Below are positions 41,159-50,242 of a DNA stretch of 64,000 bases, one piece after another (within the stretch, counting starts at the first letter, position 1; every line of letters starts with the position of its first letter). Both the position numbers and the translations under genes were made by a program. Under the pieces are notes generated by a model, which was given only the letters and a program-made list of their open reading frames with translations, did not search any database and was not told where the DNA came from. This DNA comes from Streptomyces caatingaensis (GTDB taxonomy: Bacteria > Actinomycetota > Actinomycetes > Streptomycetales > Streptomycetaceae): NCBI RefSeq assembly GCF_001187435.1, contig NZ_LFXA01000017.1:248001-312000 (forward strand), given 5' to 3'.

Positions 41159-42592
41159 GTGAGCAACGGCACCACCGACGACGTCCGGCTCTGGGGCGGC
41201 CGCTTCGCCGACGGCCCGGCCGAGGCGCTGGCCAGGCTGTCCGCGTCCGTCCACTTCGACTGGCGCCTGGCCCCCTACGACATCGCCGGCTCCCGCGCCC
41301 ACGCCCGCGTGCTCCACACGGCGGACCTGCTGACCGCCGACGAGCTGGAGCGCATGCTCGACGGCCTCGACCGGCTGGAGAAGGACGTCGCGGACGGCAC
41401 CTTCACCGGCACCGTCGCCGACGAGGACGTCCACACCGCCCTGGAACGCGGCCTGCTGGAGCGCCTCGGCCCCGAGCTCGGCGGCAAGCTGCGCGCCGGC
41501 CGCTCCCGCAACGACCAGGTGGCCACGCTCTTCCGGATGTACCTGCGCGACCACGCGCGGATCATCGGCGGGCTGCTCACCGACCTCCAGGAGGCGCTGG
41601 TCGGCCTCGCCGAGGCGCACGCCGACGTGGCGATGCCCGGCCGCACCCACCTCCAGCACGCCCAGCCGGTGCTCTTCGCGCACCACGTCCTCGCGCACGT
41701 CCAGGCGCTGTCGCGGGACGCGGAGCGGCTGCGGCAGTGGGACGAGCGGACGGCCGTCTCCCCGTACGGCTCGGGCGCCCTGGCCGGCAGCAGCCTCGGC
41801 CTCGACCCCGAGGCGGTCGCCGCCGACCTCGGCTTCGAGCGCGGCTCGGCGGCCAACTCCATCGACGGCACGGCCGCGCGGGACTTCGTGGCCGAGTTCG
41901 CCTTCATCACCGCGATGATCGGCGTCGACCTGTCGAGGATCGCCGAGGAAGTGATCATCTGGAACACGAAGGAGTTCTCCTTCGTGACCCTCCACGACGC
42001 CTTCTCCACCGGCTCGTCGATCATGCCGCAGAAGAAGAACCCCGACATCGCCGAGCTGGCGCGCGGCAAGTCCGGCCGGCTGATCGGCAACCTCACCGGG
42101 CTGCTGGCCACCCTCAAGGCCCTGCCGCTCGCCTACAACCGCGACCTCCAGGAGGACAAGGAGCCCGTCTTCGACTCCTGCGACCAGCTGGAGGTCCTGC
42201 TCCCGGCCTTCACCGGGATGATGGCGACCCTCACCGTCCACCGCGAGCGCATGGAGGAGCTGGCCCCGGCCGGGTTCTCGCTGGCCACGGACGTGGCCGA
42301 GTGGCTGGTGCGGCGCGGCGTGCCGTTCCGCGTCGCCCACGAGGTGGCGGGGGAGTGCGTCAAGGAGTGCGAGCGGCACGGCATCGAGCTCGACGAGCTC
42401 ACCGACGCGCAGTTCGCCGCGATCTCCCCGCACCTGGCCCCCGAGGTGCGCGGCGTCCTGGACGTGCCCGGCGCGCTCGCCTCCCGCTGCGGCCGCGGCG
42501 GCACCGCCCCCTCGGCGGTCGCGGCGCAGCTCACGGAGGTCAAGGCGGACCTGGCCGTCCAGCGGGAGTGGGCCGGGGCGCGACGGGGCTGA
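41159..42592 (+). CDS. argH: Argininosuccinate lyase
   Basis: The 477-residue protein is a fumarase/aspartase superfamily enzyme that splits argininosuccinate into arginine and fumarate. It has the signature GSSIMPQKKNPD, RAGRSRNDQVAT near residue 117, and PGRTHLQHAQPV with the catalytic histidine. The GTG start has AAGGAG 8-9 bases upstream. It is co-transcribed with argG. Confidence 0.97.
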   Translation: MSNGTTDDVRLWGGRFADGPAEALARLSASVHFDWRLAPYDIAGSRAHARVLHTADLLTADELERMLDGLDRLEKDVADGTFTGTVADEDVHTALERGLLERLGPELGGKLRAGRSRNDQVATLFRMYLRDHARIIGGLLTDLQEALVGLAEAHADVAMPGRTHLQHAQPVLFAHHVLAHVQALSRDAERLRQWDERTAVSPYGSGALAGSSLGLDPEAVAADLGFERGSAANSIDGTAARDFVAEFAFITAMIGVDLSRIAEEVIIWNTKEFSFVTLHDAFSTGSSIMPQKKNPDIAELARGKSGRLIGNLTGLLATLKALPLAYNRDLQEDKEPVFDSCDQLEVLLPAFTGMMATLTVHRERMEELAPAGFSLATDVAEWLVRRGVPFRVAHEVAGECVKECERHGIELDELTDAQFAAISPHLAPEVRGVLDVPGALASRCGRGGTAPSAVAAQLTEVKADLAVQREWAGARRG

Positions 42593-42613
42593 CGCGTACG
42601 TGACATGGATGCC

Positions 42614-42641
42614 CCGGATGAGACATCATCGTCTCATCCGG
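42614..42641. promoter_or_regulatory. Perfect palindromic operator for the TetR gene
   Basis: CCGGATGAGAC, six bases, then GTCTCATCCGG form a perfect 11-bp inverted repeat ending 14 bases before the TetR start. GTCTCATGAG follows as a further partial half site. It is placed for autoregulation of the TetR/MFS pair. Confidence 0.75.
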
Positions 42642-42655
42642 GTTATCGTCGTCTC

Positions 42656-43204
42656 ATGAGCCTCGACCGTGAACATGTACTGAGGGCGGCCGCGGCCCTG
42701 CTCACCCGCAAGGCGACGGCTTCCATGGACGAGATCGCGAGGGCGGCCGGCGTCAGCCGTGCCACCCTCCACCGGCACTTCGCCGGCCGGGACGCCCTGG
42801 TGCGCGCCCTGGAGGACCACGGCATCGCCGAGTTCGGGCGGGCCCTGGACGAGGCGCGCACCGAGGAGGGCGACGCGGCCGAGGCCGTGCGCCGGCTGAT
42901 CGCGTGCTCCGAGCCCGTCGCCGGCTTCCTCGCCTTCCTCTTCACCGAGAACCAGCTCTACGAGGCCGGCGTCAACGAGGGCTGGAACCGCCTGGACGTC
43001 CGCGTCCAGGCGCTCTTCCGGCGCGGCCAGGAGGAGGGCGTCTTCCGGCTCGACCTGACGCCCGCCTGGCTCACCGAGGCCCTCTACGGGCTGATCGGCG
43101 CCGGCGCCTGGGCCGTGCAGGACGGCCGGGTGGCCGCCAAGGACCACACCCGGATGGTGTCCGAGCTGCTGCTCGGCGGCGCGCAACGGAGGATGGAGCG
43201 GTGA
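42656..43204 (+). CDS. TetR-family repressor
   Basis: The 182-residue protein has an N-terminal TetR helix-turn-helix (ASMDEIARAAGVSRATLHRH, FAGRDALVRALEDHG) and a helical ligand domain. The ATG at 42656 is preferred to 42605, because the longer start would put the palindromic operator inside the gene and add a non-family tail. The stop overlaps the MFS start by GTGA. It probably represses the pair and is released by a pump substrate. Confidence 0.9.
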   Translation: MSLDREHVLRAAAALLTRKATASMDEIARAAGVSRATLHRHFAGRDALVRALEDHGIAEFGRALDEARTEEGDAAEAVRRLIACSEPVAGFLAFLFTENQLYEAGVNEGWNRLDVRVQALFRRGQEEGVFRLDLTPAWLTEALYGLIGAGAWAVQDGRVAAKDHTRMVSELLLGGAQRRMER

Positions 43205-44775
43205 GCAGCGAGACGATCGCACCGCGGCAGGGGGCCAAGGGCCCGGGCACGCCGGGACGGGGGCGCTGGCTGGCGCTGGCCGTCCTGGTGCTGGCCGTGC
43301 TGCTGGTGGCGGTGGACGCCACCGTCCTCGGCCTGGCGACGCCGTTCCTCAGCGAGGACCTGCGCCCGTCGGGCACCCAGCTGCTGTGGATCGGTGACGT
43401 CTACTCCTTCGTCATCGCCGGCCTGCTGGTCTCGATGGGCAGCCTGGGCGACCGCATCGGGCGCAAGAAGCTGCTGCTGAGCGGCGCGGTGGCGTTCGGC
43501 GCGGTGTCGGTGCTCAACGCCTACGCCACCAGCCCGGAGATGATGATCGCGGCCCGGGCACTGCTGGGCGTGGCGGGCGCGACGCTGATGCCCTCGACGC
43601 TGGCGCTGATCCGCAACCTCTTCCACGACCCGCGCGAGCGCAGCCTCGCCATCGGCATCTGGGGTGCCATGGCGTCGGCGGGCGCGGCGGTGGGCCCGGT
43701 GGTGGGCGGGTTCCTGCTGGAGAACTTCTGGTGGGGCTCGGTCTTCCTGATCAACCTGCCGGTGATGGCCGTCCTGGTGCTGGTGGGCGCCAGGCTGCTG
43801 CCCGAGTCGCGCGACCCGGCGCCCGGCCCCTGGGACCTGCTGAGCGTCGCGCTGTCGATGGCCGGCATCGTGGCCGTCGTCTACGCGATCAAGGAGGGCG
43901 CGACGACGGGCGCCGGCCCGGACGTGGGCATCGCGGCGGCCATCGGTGTGGTGGCCCTCTTCTGGTTCGTCCGGCGCCAGCTGCGGCTGCCCGCGCCGCT
44001 GCTGAACATGCGGCTGTTCCGCAACCGGGGCTTCTCGGGGGCGGTGCTGGCCGATCTGCTGACCGTCCTGGGCCTGTCGGGGCTGGTCTTCTTCCTCTCC
44101 CAGTTCCTCCAACTGGTGCAGGACCGCACCCCGTTGGAGGCGGGGCTGGCCGAACTGCCCGCCGCCATCGGCGCGGTCACGGCCGGACTGCTCGCCGGAC
44201 AGGCCGCCCGCCGCTGGTCGGTGCGGGGCGTGGTGGCCGGCGGGCTCGGGGCGATCGGCACCGCGCTGGCCGTCCTCGGCTGGCTCTCCACCGGCACGGC
44301 CTACCCGCTGCTGGGCGCGGTGCTGCTGGTCGTCGGCGTGGGCGCGGGCTTCTCCTTCACCGTCACGGCCGACGTCATCCTCTCCAGTGTGCCCAAGGAG
44401 CAGGCGGGCGCCGCCTCGGCGGTCTCCGAGACGGCGTACGAACTGGGGGCCGCGCTCGGCATCGCGCTCCTCGGCTCGATCGTCACCGGCGTCTACCGCG
44501 GCTTCGCGGTGCCGGCGGGCGTCCCGCCGGAGCAGGCGTCCGCGGCCCACGAGTCGCTGGGCGGCGCGGTCAAGGCGGCCGTGACGCTGCCGGCCGACAC
44601 GGGCGCGACCCTGCTCTCCTCGGCGCAGCACGCCTTCGTGGACGGGCTGCGGATCGCCGCCGGGGTGGGCGCGGCGGTGCTGCTGAGCACGGCGGTGGCG
44701 GCGTGGTTCCTGCTGCGCGGACAGCGGCTGGAGGAGGGCGCGGCCGACCGCGCACCCGACGCCGGCGAGCAGTGA
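43201..44775 (+). CDS. MFS multidrug exporter, QacA/SmvA type
   Basis: The 524-residue protein has 14 predicted membrane helices. The motifs are VLLVAVDATVLGLATPFLSE, QLLWIGDVYSFVIAGLLVSM and motif A GSLGDRIGRKKLL, then GAAVGPVVGGFLLENFWW. It is a proton-coupled efflux pump for cationic drugs. The GTG start overlaps the TetR gene, and a terminator hairpin follows 30 bases after the stop. Confidence 0.92.
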   Translation: MSSETIAPRQGAKGPGTPGRGRWLALAVLVLAVLLVAVDATVLGLATPFLSEDLRPSGTQLLWIGDVYSFVIAGLLVSMGSLGDRIGRKKLLLSGAVAFGAVSVLNAYATSPEMMIAARALLGVAGATLMPSTLALIRNLFHDPRERSLAIGIWGAMASAGAAVGPVVGGFLLENFWWGSVFLINLPVMAVLVLVGARLLPESRDPAPGPWDLLSVALSMAGIVAVVYAIKEGATTGAGPDVGIAAAIGVVALFWFVRRQLRLPAPLLNMRLFRNRGFSGAVLADLLTVLGLSGLVFFLSQFLQLVQDRTPLEAGLAELPAAIGAVTAGLLAGQAARRWSVRGVVAGGLGAIGTALAVLGWLSTGTAYPLLGAVLLVVGVGAGFSFTVTADVILSSVPKEQAGAASAVSETAYELGAALGIALLGSIVTGVYRGFAVPAGVPPEQASAAHESLGGAVKAAVTLPADTGATLLSSAQHAFVDGLRIAAGVGAAVLLSTAVAAWFLLRGQRLEEGAADRAPDAGEQ

Positions 44776-44805
44776 GCGGCGCGGGGCTCACATGAGCTAA
44801 CCCCT

Positions 44806-44836
44806 CAGGGGCCGGGGCGGCAAGCCCCGGCCCCTG
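44806..44836 (+). terminator. Terminator after the TetR/MFS operon
   Basis: CAGGGGCCGGGGC, five bases, then GCCCCGGCCCCTG form a perfect 13-bp stem. Confidence 0.88.
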
Positions 44837-44952
44837 TGATGTTTCCCGGAAGGCCGTGCCCTTGACGGCATCCTTATGCGGACGCAAATATCGCGACTGC
44901 CGGTCGGTAATGCCGAACACGGTTCGAATTCCTCGTGCGGAAGGAACCCCCC

Positions 44953-45783
44953 ATGCGTCTGCGCGCCAGAGTCAGGCTGCTGCTCGCCGCCGCGGCCACC
45001 GCCGCCCTCACCTTCACCGGCATGTCGGCGGCACCGGCGTCCGCCTCGATCCTCGACATCCCGCCGAAGGGCGCCAACGACTGGTCCTGCAAGCCGGATT
45101 CGGCCCACCCCGAGCCGGTCGTCCTGGTCAACGGCACCTTCAAGCTGATGGCCGAGAACTGGGCCAAGCTCTCCCCGAAGCTGAAGGAGAAGGGGTACTG
45201 CGTCTTCGCCTTCAACTACGGGCACATGGAGACGGACCCCGTCCCGCAGTCGGCGGCCGAACTGCGCGACTTCGTCGAGGCGGTGCGCGGCGCGACCGGC
45301 GCGGCCAAGGTCGACATCGTCGGCCACAGCCAGGGCGGCATGATGCCCCGCTACTACGTCAAGTTCCTCGGCGGCGCCGACAAGGTGGACGACCTCATCG
45401 GCATCGTCCCCTCCAACCACGGCACCAAGAACCCCCTCGCGATCCCGGCCGGTTACACCTTCTGCCCGTCCTGCCTGGACCAGCGGGCCGGTTCCGACCT
45501 GCTGAAGAAGCTCAACGAGGGCGAGGAGACCCCGGCCGGCCCCGACTACACCGTCGTCACGACCCGGCACGACGAGGTCGTCATCCCCTACACCAGCGCC
45601 CTGCTGTCCGGCCCGAAGGAGCGCCTGACCAACGTCGTGCTCCAGGACAAGTGCCCGCTCGACCCGTTCATGCACGACCAGGCCACCAAGGACCCGGTCG
45701 TCCACCAGTGGGTGCTGAACGCCCTGGCGCGCAAGGGCCCCGCCGACCCGGGCTTCCAGCCGCGGTGCCTCGGCGGGGCGTGA
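44953..45783 (+). CDS. Secreted lipase (class 2 / Bacillus-type alpha/beta hydrolase)
   Basis: The 276-residue protein has a signal peptide (RARVRLLLAAAATAALTFTG, then APASAS). The hydrolase domain has the oxyanion region PVVLVNGTFK, the nucleophile elbow GHSQGG, an acid in TTRHDEVVIPY and a histidine in PVVHQWVLNAL. Six cysteines in the mature region suggest disulfides. It cleaves lipid esters outside the cell. The ATG at 44953 is preferred because a GTG at 44935 lies in the ribosome-site region (GGAAGGAA). Confidence 0.9.
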   Translation: MRLRARVRLLLAAAATAALTFTGMSAAPASASILDIPPKGANDWSCKPDSAHPEPVVLVNGTFKLMAENWAKLSPKLKEKGYCVFAFNYGHMETDPVPQSAAELRDFVEAVRGATGAAKVDIVGHSQGGMMPRYYVKFLGGADKVDDLIGIVPSNHGTKNPLAIPAGYTFCPSCLDQRAGSDLLKKLNEGEETPAGPDYTVVTTRHDEVVIPYTSALLSGPKERLTNVVLQDKCPLDPFMHDQATKDPVVHQWVLNALARKGPADPGFQPRCLGGA

Positions 45784-45799
45784 CGGGCGGAACGCCGGG

Positions 45800-46477
45800 T
45801 CAGGCGGCCTTCGAGGCGCGCGCCTTGGTGGCGTACACGTCCACGTACTCCTGGCCCGACAGCCGCATCACGTGGCTCATCACCTCGTCGGTGACGGCGC
45901 GCAGGACGTAGCGGTCGCGGTCCATCCCCTCGTAGCGGGAGAAGTCCAGCCGCTCGCCGAAGCGCACCGTCACCGGCGCGACGCGGGGCAGGCCCTTGCC
46001 GCTCGGCTGCACCTTGTCGGTGCCGACCATGCCGAACGGGACGACCGGCGCGCCGGTCATCAGGGCGAGCCGGGCGACGCCGGTGCGGCCGCGGTAGAGG
46101 CGGCCGTCGGGGGAGCGGGTGCCCTCCGGGTAGATCGCGAAGATGTTGCCCTCGTCCAGCACCCGGCGGCCCGTCATCAGGGCCGCGACACCGCCGTGAC
46201 CGCCGTCCCGGTCCACCGGGATCATCCCCGACGCGCCGAAGAACCACGCCATGAGGCGGCCCTTGAGACCCCTGCCCGTCACGTACTCGTCCTTGCCGAT
46301 GAAGAACACCTGGCGCTTGACCACGAGCGCGAGGAAGAGCGAGTCGATGAACGTGACGTGGTTCCCGGCGAGGATGACGGGCCCGCTGCCGGGGATGCGC
46401 TCCATGCCCTCGACCGTGGGGCGGTACAGGACACGCATGAGCAGTCCGAGGAACGCCTTGAGCAGGATGCGGGACAA
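45800..46477 (-). CDS. 1-acyl-glycerol-3-phosphate acyltransferase (PlsC family)
   Basis: The 225-residue membrane-associated enzyme has the acyltransferase blocks GNHVTFIDSLF (NHX4D), GMIPVDRDGG, IYPEGTRSPDGRLYRGRTG and GAPVVPFGMVGTD. It adds the second acyl chain in phospholipid synthesis. The TTG at 46477 (MSRILLKAFLGLLMRV) has GGAGG five bases upstream and matches relatives as I remember them. An in-frame ATG at 46570 would add a low-complexity tail. It converges on the lipase gene. Confidence 0.9.
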   Translation of the reverse strand: MSRILLKAFLGLLMRVLYRPTVEGMERIPGSGPVILAGNHVTFIDSLFLALVVKRQVFFIGKDEYVTGRGLKGRLMAWFFGASGMIPVDRDGGHGGVAALMTGRRVLDEGNIFAIYPEGTRSPDGRLYRGRTGVARLALMTGAPVVPFGMVGTDKVQPSGKGLPRVAPVTVRFGERLDFSRYEGMDRDRYVLRAVTDEVMSHVMRLSGQEYVDVYATKARASKAA

Positions 46478-46718
46478 CGGATCCTCCGGGTCGGTGTCAG
46501 GGTCGGGCCGGCGGCCGCTCGGGCCGGTGGCGGTCAGGACGATACTCGCGGGTACGAGAGCCTCGCACATCGGGTTAACCGAGTCGATACGCAGTGTTGA
46601 CGTGAGTTTTCACTCCGTTTCGGCGCAGGTCTTCTGTACGAAAGACGGACGCCCCTACGATCTGCGCGTCCGAACAGGAGCCGGACGGACCGGTTCCGGA
46701 TATTGAGGAGCACATCAC

Positions 46719-47903
46719 ATGCAGCAGGAGCAGCGGCCGGGCAGGCGGAAGGTCCTGGGGGCCGCGGCGGCCCTCGGCGCGGGAGCCGTCGCCCTCGGCG
46801 GCGGCGCCGGCACCGCGGCGGCGGCCCCCGCGGCCCCCGCCGCCGCGCGCGGACGCGGACACGGCGGTCACTTCCGCGACCTGCCGGTGCCCACCGTCGT
46901 CGGACACCGCGGCGCCAGCGGCTACCGCCCCGAACACACCCTCGGCTCCTACCAGTTCGCCCTCGACAACGGCGCGGACGTCATCGAGCAGGACGTCGTC
47001 CCCACCAAGGACGGCCACCTCGTCTGCCGCCACGAGAACGACATCACCGGCACCACCGACGTCGCCTCCCGCCCCGAGTTCGCCTCCCGCAGGACCACCA
47101 AGACGGTGGACGGCGAGGCCCACACCGGCTGGTTCACCGAGGACTTCACCCTCGCCGAGCTGAAGACCCTGCGCGCCAAGGAGCGCCTGCCGCAGGTCCG
47201 CCAGCACAACACCCTGTACGACGGCCGCTGGTCCGTGCCCACCTTCGAGGAGGTCCTCAAGTGGGCGGACGAGCAGGGCCGCAAGCGCGGACGGCGGATC
47301 TGGCTGCACGTCGAGACCAAGCACCCCACCTACTTCCGCAAGCTGGGCCTCGGCCTGGAGGAGCGGCTCGCCAAGCTGCTGCGCCGCTACGGGCGGGCCG
47401 GCCGCGACGGACACACCTTCCTCCAGTCCTTCGAGCCGAGCAGCCTCCAGCGGCTGGGCCGCCTCGGCGTCGCCGGGCCCAAGATCCTGCTCCTGGACGA
47501 TCTGCCCGTCCGCCCCTGGGACTTCGTCGAGGCCAAGGACCCGCGCACCGTCCGCGACCTCATCACCCCCAAGGGCCTCGCCTGGATCGCCGGCTTCGCC
47601 GACGGCATCGGCCCCTGGCTCGACACGATCATCCCCCGGGACAAGGACGGCCGGCTCACCAAGCCCACCTCGCTGGTGCGCGACGCCCACGCCGCCGGGC
47701 TGATCCTGCACCCCTACACCATGCGCAACGAGAACAACTTCCTGCCCGCCGACTTCCGGCGCGGCACCGACCCGGCCGCGTACGGCGACGCGTTCGCCGC
47801 CTTCACGACCTACTTCGCCACCGGGATCGACGGCATCTTCTCGGACAACTGCGACACCGCGGTGCTGGCCAGGGACGCGTTCCGCGCGGGACGCAAGGGC
47901 TGA
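46719..47903 (+). CDS. glpQ: Exported glycerophosphodiester phosphodiesterase
   Basis: The 394-residue protein has a Tat-type leader (GRRKVLGAAAALGAGAVALG) and a GDPD TIM barrel. The metal and catalytic residues are in VVGHRGASGYRPEHT, EQDVVPTKDGHLVCRHE and HVETKHP. It hydrolyses glycerophosphodiesters to glycerol-3-phosphate outside the membrane. The ATG is 10 bases after GAGGAG. No clear PHO box is seen in the 241-base gap before it, although GTTTTCACTCC occurs there. Confidence 0.93.
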   Translation: MQQEQRPGRRKVLGAAAALGAGAVALGGGAGTAAAAPAAPAAARGRGHGGHFRDLPVPTVVGHRGASGYRPEHTLGSYQFALDNGADVIEQDVVPTKDGHLVCRHENDITGTTDVASRPEFASRRTTKTVDGEAHTGWFTEDFTLAELKTLRAKERLPQVRQHNTLYDGRWSVPTFEEVLKWADEQGRKRGRRIWLHVETKHPTYFRKLGLGLEERLAKLLRRYGRAGRDGHTFLQSFEPSSLQRLGRLGVAGPKILLLDDLPVRPWDFVEAKDPRTVRDLITPKGLAWIAGFADGIGPWLDTIIPRDKDGRLTKPTSLVRDAHAAGLILHPYTMRNENNFLPADFRRGTDPAAYGDAFAAFTTYFATGIDGIFSDNCDTAVLARDAFRAGRKG

Positions 47904-47924
47904 CGAGTCAGCCCGCGCCGGGTG

Positions 47925-47957
47925 CCGACACGGAAGGGTGATGCCCCTCCGCGTCGG
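47925..47957 (+). terminator. Hairpin after glpQ
   Basis: CCGAC-CGGA-GGG pairs with CCC-TCCG-GTCGG, with two single-base mismatches and a five-base loop. Confidence 0.65.
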
Positions 47958-47992
47958 CAACCGGCGGATCACAGGCCCTCGTCCCGCCGGAC

Positions 47993-48523
47993 ATGACACC
48001 GAACGACCTCCTCACCTCGCTGCGCCCGCTGCTGGCCGCGGAGTGCGCCGCGGAGGCGCCGGCCGCCGGCGTGGACCCGGCCGACCTCGAACAGGCCGTC
48101 TGGGTCCGGCTGCTGAGCGAGGGCCGCGCCACCGCCCCGGTGGAGCGGGACCGGGGGCGGCGGCTGCGCGCCGCGGTGCGGGCCGAGGCCCGCGCCGCGC
48201 GCCGGCACACCCGGCGCGAGGTGCCCTACGACCCGGTCGCCGACGAGCCGGCCGATCCGCTGGACTCCGGGGTCGAACGGGCCGTGCTGGCCGCCGAGTC
48301 GGGCCGCGAACTGCGCGCCGCGGTGCGGCGGCTGCCCGGCCGCTGCCCCGGCCTGATGCGGGCCCTGCTGTCGTCCGGCGACCCGACGTACCGGGAAATC
48401 GCAGGGGAGTTGGGTATCTCACAAGGATCTCTGGGGCCCATCCGTTCCCGTTGCCTGGGATGCCTGCGCAGAATGCTCACGGCGGCGATTGCGGCTCCTG
48501 ACCCCGGGGGAAAGGAGCGGTAG
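47993..48523 (+). CDS. Sigma-70-like protein (region 4 type)
   Basis: The 176-residue protein ends in a region-4 helix-turn-helix (DPTYREIAGELGISQGSLGP, then IRSRCLGCLRRML), as in ECF-like sigma factors. The N-terminal half (DPADLEQAVWVRLLSEG, RAAVRAEARAARRHTRREVP) is only a weak match to region 2. It may be an atypical sigma factor or a region-4-only regulator. No anti-sigma gene is adjacent. Confidence 0.8.
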   Translation: MTPNDLLTSLRPLLAAECAAEAPAAGVDPADLEQAVWVRLLSEGRATAPVERDRGRRLRAAVRAEARAARRHTRREVPYDPVADEPADPLDSGVERAVLAAESGRELRAAVRRLPGRCPGLMRALLSSGDPTYREIAGELGISQGSLGPIRSRCLGCLRRMLTAAIAAPDPGGKER

Positions 48524-48599
48524 GCCCGTCGGGCCGGTTGGGCCGTTGGGTCGGTTGGCAACAGGCGCCACGGAAGGCGACCAGGGGAGGCATGCGCAC

Positions 48600-49091
48600 A
48601 TGGGCATGAGCGTGACCATCGCGACGGCGGGCGAGGACGACGCCGAACAGATCCTCAAGCTCCAGTACCTCTGCTACCAGGGGGAGGCGGAGCTCTACGG
48701 CGACTACTCCATCGCGCCGCTGACCCAGCCCCTGGCCGCGCTCCGGGCCGAACTGGCCGACGGCTGCGCGCTGGTGGCCCGGCTCGGGGACGAGGTCGTC
48801 GGCTCCGTCCGTGCCTCCGTCGACGCGTCCGGCGTCGCCGTCCTCGCCGCGCTCATCGTGCATCCGCGGATGCGGCGCCACGGCCTGGGCGGGCGCCTGC
48901 TCGCCGCCCTCGAGGAGCGCCTCGCGGCCGACCACGCGGCGCGGCGCTTCCGCGTCTCGGTCGGACGCCGCAGCGAGGTCGCCCTGCGCCTGTGCGCGGG
49001 CCGCGGCTACGCCCCTCTCGCGGGCGCGTCCGCCGCCCAGATCACCCTGGAGAAGCCCGCCCCGCTCCCGGCCTGCGCGACGACGGCCTGA
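48600..49091 (+). CDS. GNAT-family N-acetyltransferase
   Basis: The 163-residue protein has the acetyl-CoA fold: VGSVRASVDASGVAVLAALI, then VHPRMRRHGLGGRLLAALEE (the R/Q-x-x-G-x-G/A motif) and ALRLCAGRGYAPL. The substrate is not evident. The ATG at 48600 follows GGGGAGG. Longer frames upstream lack family sequence. Confidence 0.85.
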   Translation: MGMSVTIATAGEDDAEQILKLQYLCYQGEAELYGDYSIAPLTQPLAALRAELADGCALVARLGDEVVGSVRASVDASGVAVLAALIVHPRMRRHGLGGRLLAALEERLAADHAARRFRVSVGRRSEVALRLCAGRGYAPLAGASAAQITLEKPAPLPACATTA

Positions 49092-49093
49092 CG

Positions 49094-49209
49094 GCCGGGG
49101 GTTGTGCCCCGGACCGCCCTCCGGACGACATCTCGCGGCGGAGCCGCGCGAGAAACGGTGAAAGGGGGGTGCCCCTCTGGGGAAGGGTCCGGGGGGCACA
49201 ACCCCCGGC
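49094..49209. repeat. Inverted-repeat intergenic element with dispersed core, copy 2
   Basis: A 22-24-base inverted repeat (left arm 49094-49115, right arm 49186-49209, differing by a two-base gap) encloses GAAACGGTGAAAGGG (49152-49166), the same core as at 15459, 59622 and 60197. It lies between two convergent genes and could act as a bidirectional terminator or a mobile small repeat. Confidence 0.75.
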
Positions 49210-49214
49210 GCGCC

Positions 49215-49625
49215 CTACCGCGCCCCCGCCCTCCGCAACCACACCATCGCCGTCACCGGCAGGATCACGGGAATGAACAGATACCCCATCCCGTAGTCCG
49301 ACCACACGGTCGCGTCGGGGAACGCGGCCCGGTCCACAAGCGTCCACGTACCCACGGTCACCACCCCGGCCAACTCCAGCACGCAGCACACCAGCGCCGC
49401 CCGCCGAGCCGTCTCCCCACCCCGCACCAGCGAGTACGTGATGAAGGCGTAGACGACGGCGGCGACCGCCGACAGCACGTACGCCAGCGGCGCGTGCCCG
49501 AAGTGCAGGGCCATCTGCACGATCGACCGCGACGCCGCGGCCACCGTGAACACCCCGTACACCCACACCAGCAGCCGCCCCGGCCCCCGCCCCAGACCAC
49601 TCCGCACCGACTCCGTCACGGTCAC
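49215..49625 (-). CDS. Small four-helix membrane protein
   Basis: The 136-residue protein has four hydrophobic segments (LLVWVYGVFTVAAASRSIVQ, YVLSAVAAVVYAFITYSL, ALVCCVLELAGVVTVGTW, YLFIPVILPVTAMVWL). I recognise no family with an assigned function, but similar pairs are common in Streptomyces. The GTG start overlaps the upstream membrane gene stop. Confidence 0.75.
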   Translation of the reverse strand: MTVTESVRSGLGRGPGRLLVWVYGVFTVAAASRSIVQMALHFGHAPLAYVLSAVAAVVYAFITYSLVRGGETARRAALVCCVLELAGVVTVGTWTLVDRAAFPDATVWSDYGMGYLFIPVILPVTAMVWLRRAGAR

Positions 49626-49984
49626 CCTCCCCAGATGTCGTAGAGCCGCACCTGCAGCACCCCGAGGACGACCGCCCCGGCCGCGACCGTGGCCGAACCC
49701 CAGCGGGTCCGCTCGGTCAGCGACACGAAGCCGGCGCCGGGGATGCAGGCCGCCGCCCCCAGCAGGTAGGCGACGAAGATGGCCGTGCCCTTGGCCGGCC
49801 GCTCGCCACGGCTCAGCTGGACGACACCGATGACGAGCTGCACGAGGGCGAGTACGGTGACGACGGCCATGCCGATGAAGTGCCAGTCCTTGGTGGACTG
49901 GTCGCGGTAGAAGGCGTGGCCGCACCAGACGGCGAGCGCGAGGGCGGCCAGACCGACCACGAGCGTCAGGACGTCGATCACCAC
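49622..49984 (-). CDS. Small four-helix membrane protein
   Basis: The 120-residue protein has four hydrophobic segments (IDVLTLVVGLAALALAVWCG, FIGMAVVTVLALVQLVIGVV, IFVAYLLGAAACIPGAGFV, VAAGAVVLGVLQVRLYDIW). Tandem GTG codons at 49984 and 49981 can serve as the start. It is translated in an overlapping pair with the next gene. Function is unknown. Confidence 0.72.
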   Translation of the reverse strand: MVIDVLTLVVGLAALALAVWCGHAFYRDQSTKDWHFIGMAVVTVLALVQLVIGVVQLSRGERPAKGTAIFVAYLLGAAACIPGAGFVSLTERTRWGSATVAAGAVVLGVLQVRLYDIWGG

Positions 49985-50155
49985 GCCCCCCGGACACCGA
50001 GGGCGGCACGCGCGGACAAGACAGGCATGCGAAGACTCTAGACCGCCCCTCCGACACCCCCGCGCCCGGCCCGCGGCGTCCACATTCCAGCCACCGATGT
50101 CCAACATTCGGACAACCTTTACTCATTCGCTCACGCGTCTGTTTTACTTGCCCGC

Positions 50156-50242
50156 ATGACCACGACGAGCATCCGCATCCTTGCGACCGAGGCGATGACC
50201 ACGCCCGGTGCTCGTTGCATGTGTCGAATGTGTGACCGCTGA
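50156..50242 (+). CDS. Cys/Met-rich leader peptide upstream of metNIQ
   Basis: A 28-codon frame starts at an ATG with no ribosome site and a TACTTG-like -10 box about 8 bases upstream, which suggests leaderless translation. It ends in ARCMCRMCDR, with three Cys and two Met codons in the last eight residues before the stop. Leaderless Cys-rich small ORFs are known cysteine-responsive attenuators in mycobacteria. Here 211 bases separate it from metN and hold short stems such as CTCGC/GCGAG (50263-50280) and CGTCC/GGACG. It may sense sulfur amino acids for the transporter operon. Confidence 0.6.
   Translation: MTTTSIRILATEAMTTPGARCMCRMCDR

Noticed and set aside
39851..42433. 860-codon open frame antisense to argG/argH
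   Set aside because: It mirrors two well-conserved genes and has a composition produced by their codon bias, with no family motif.
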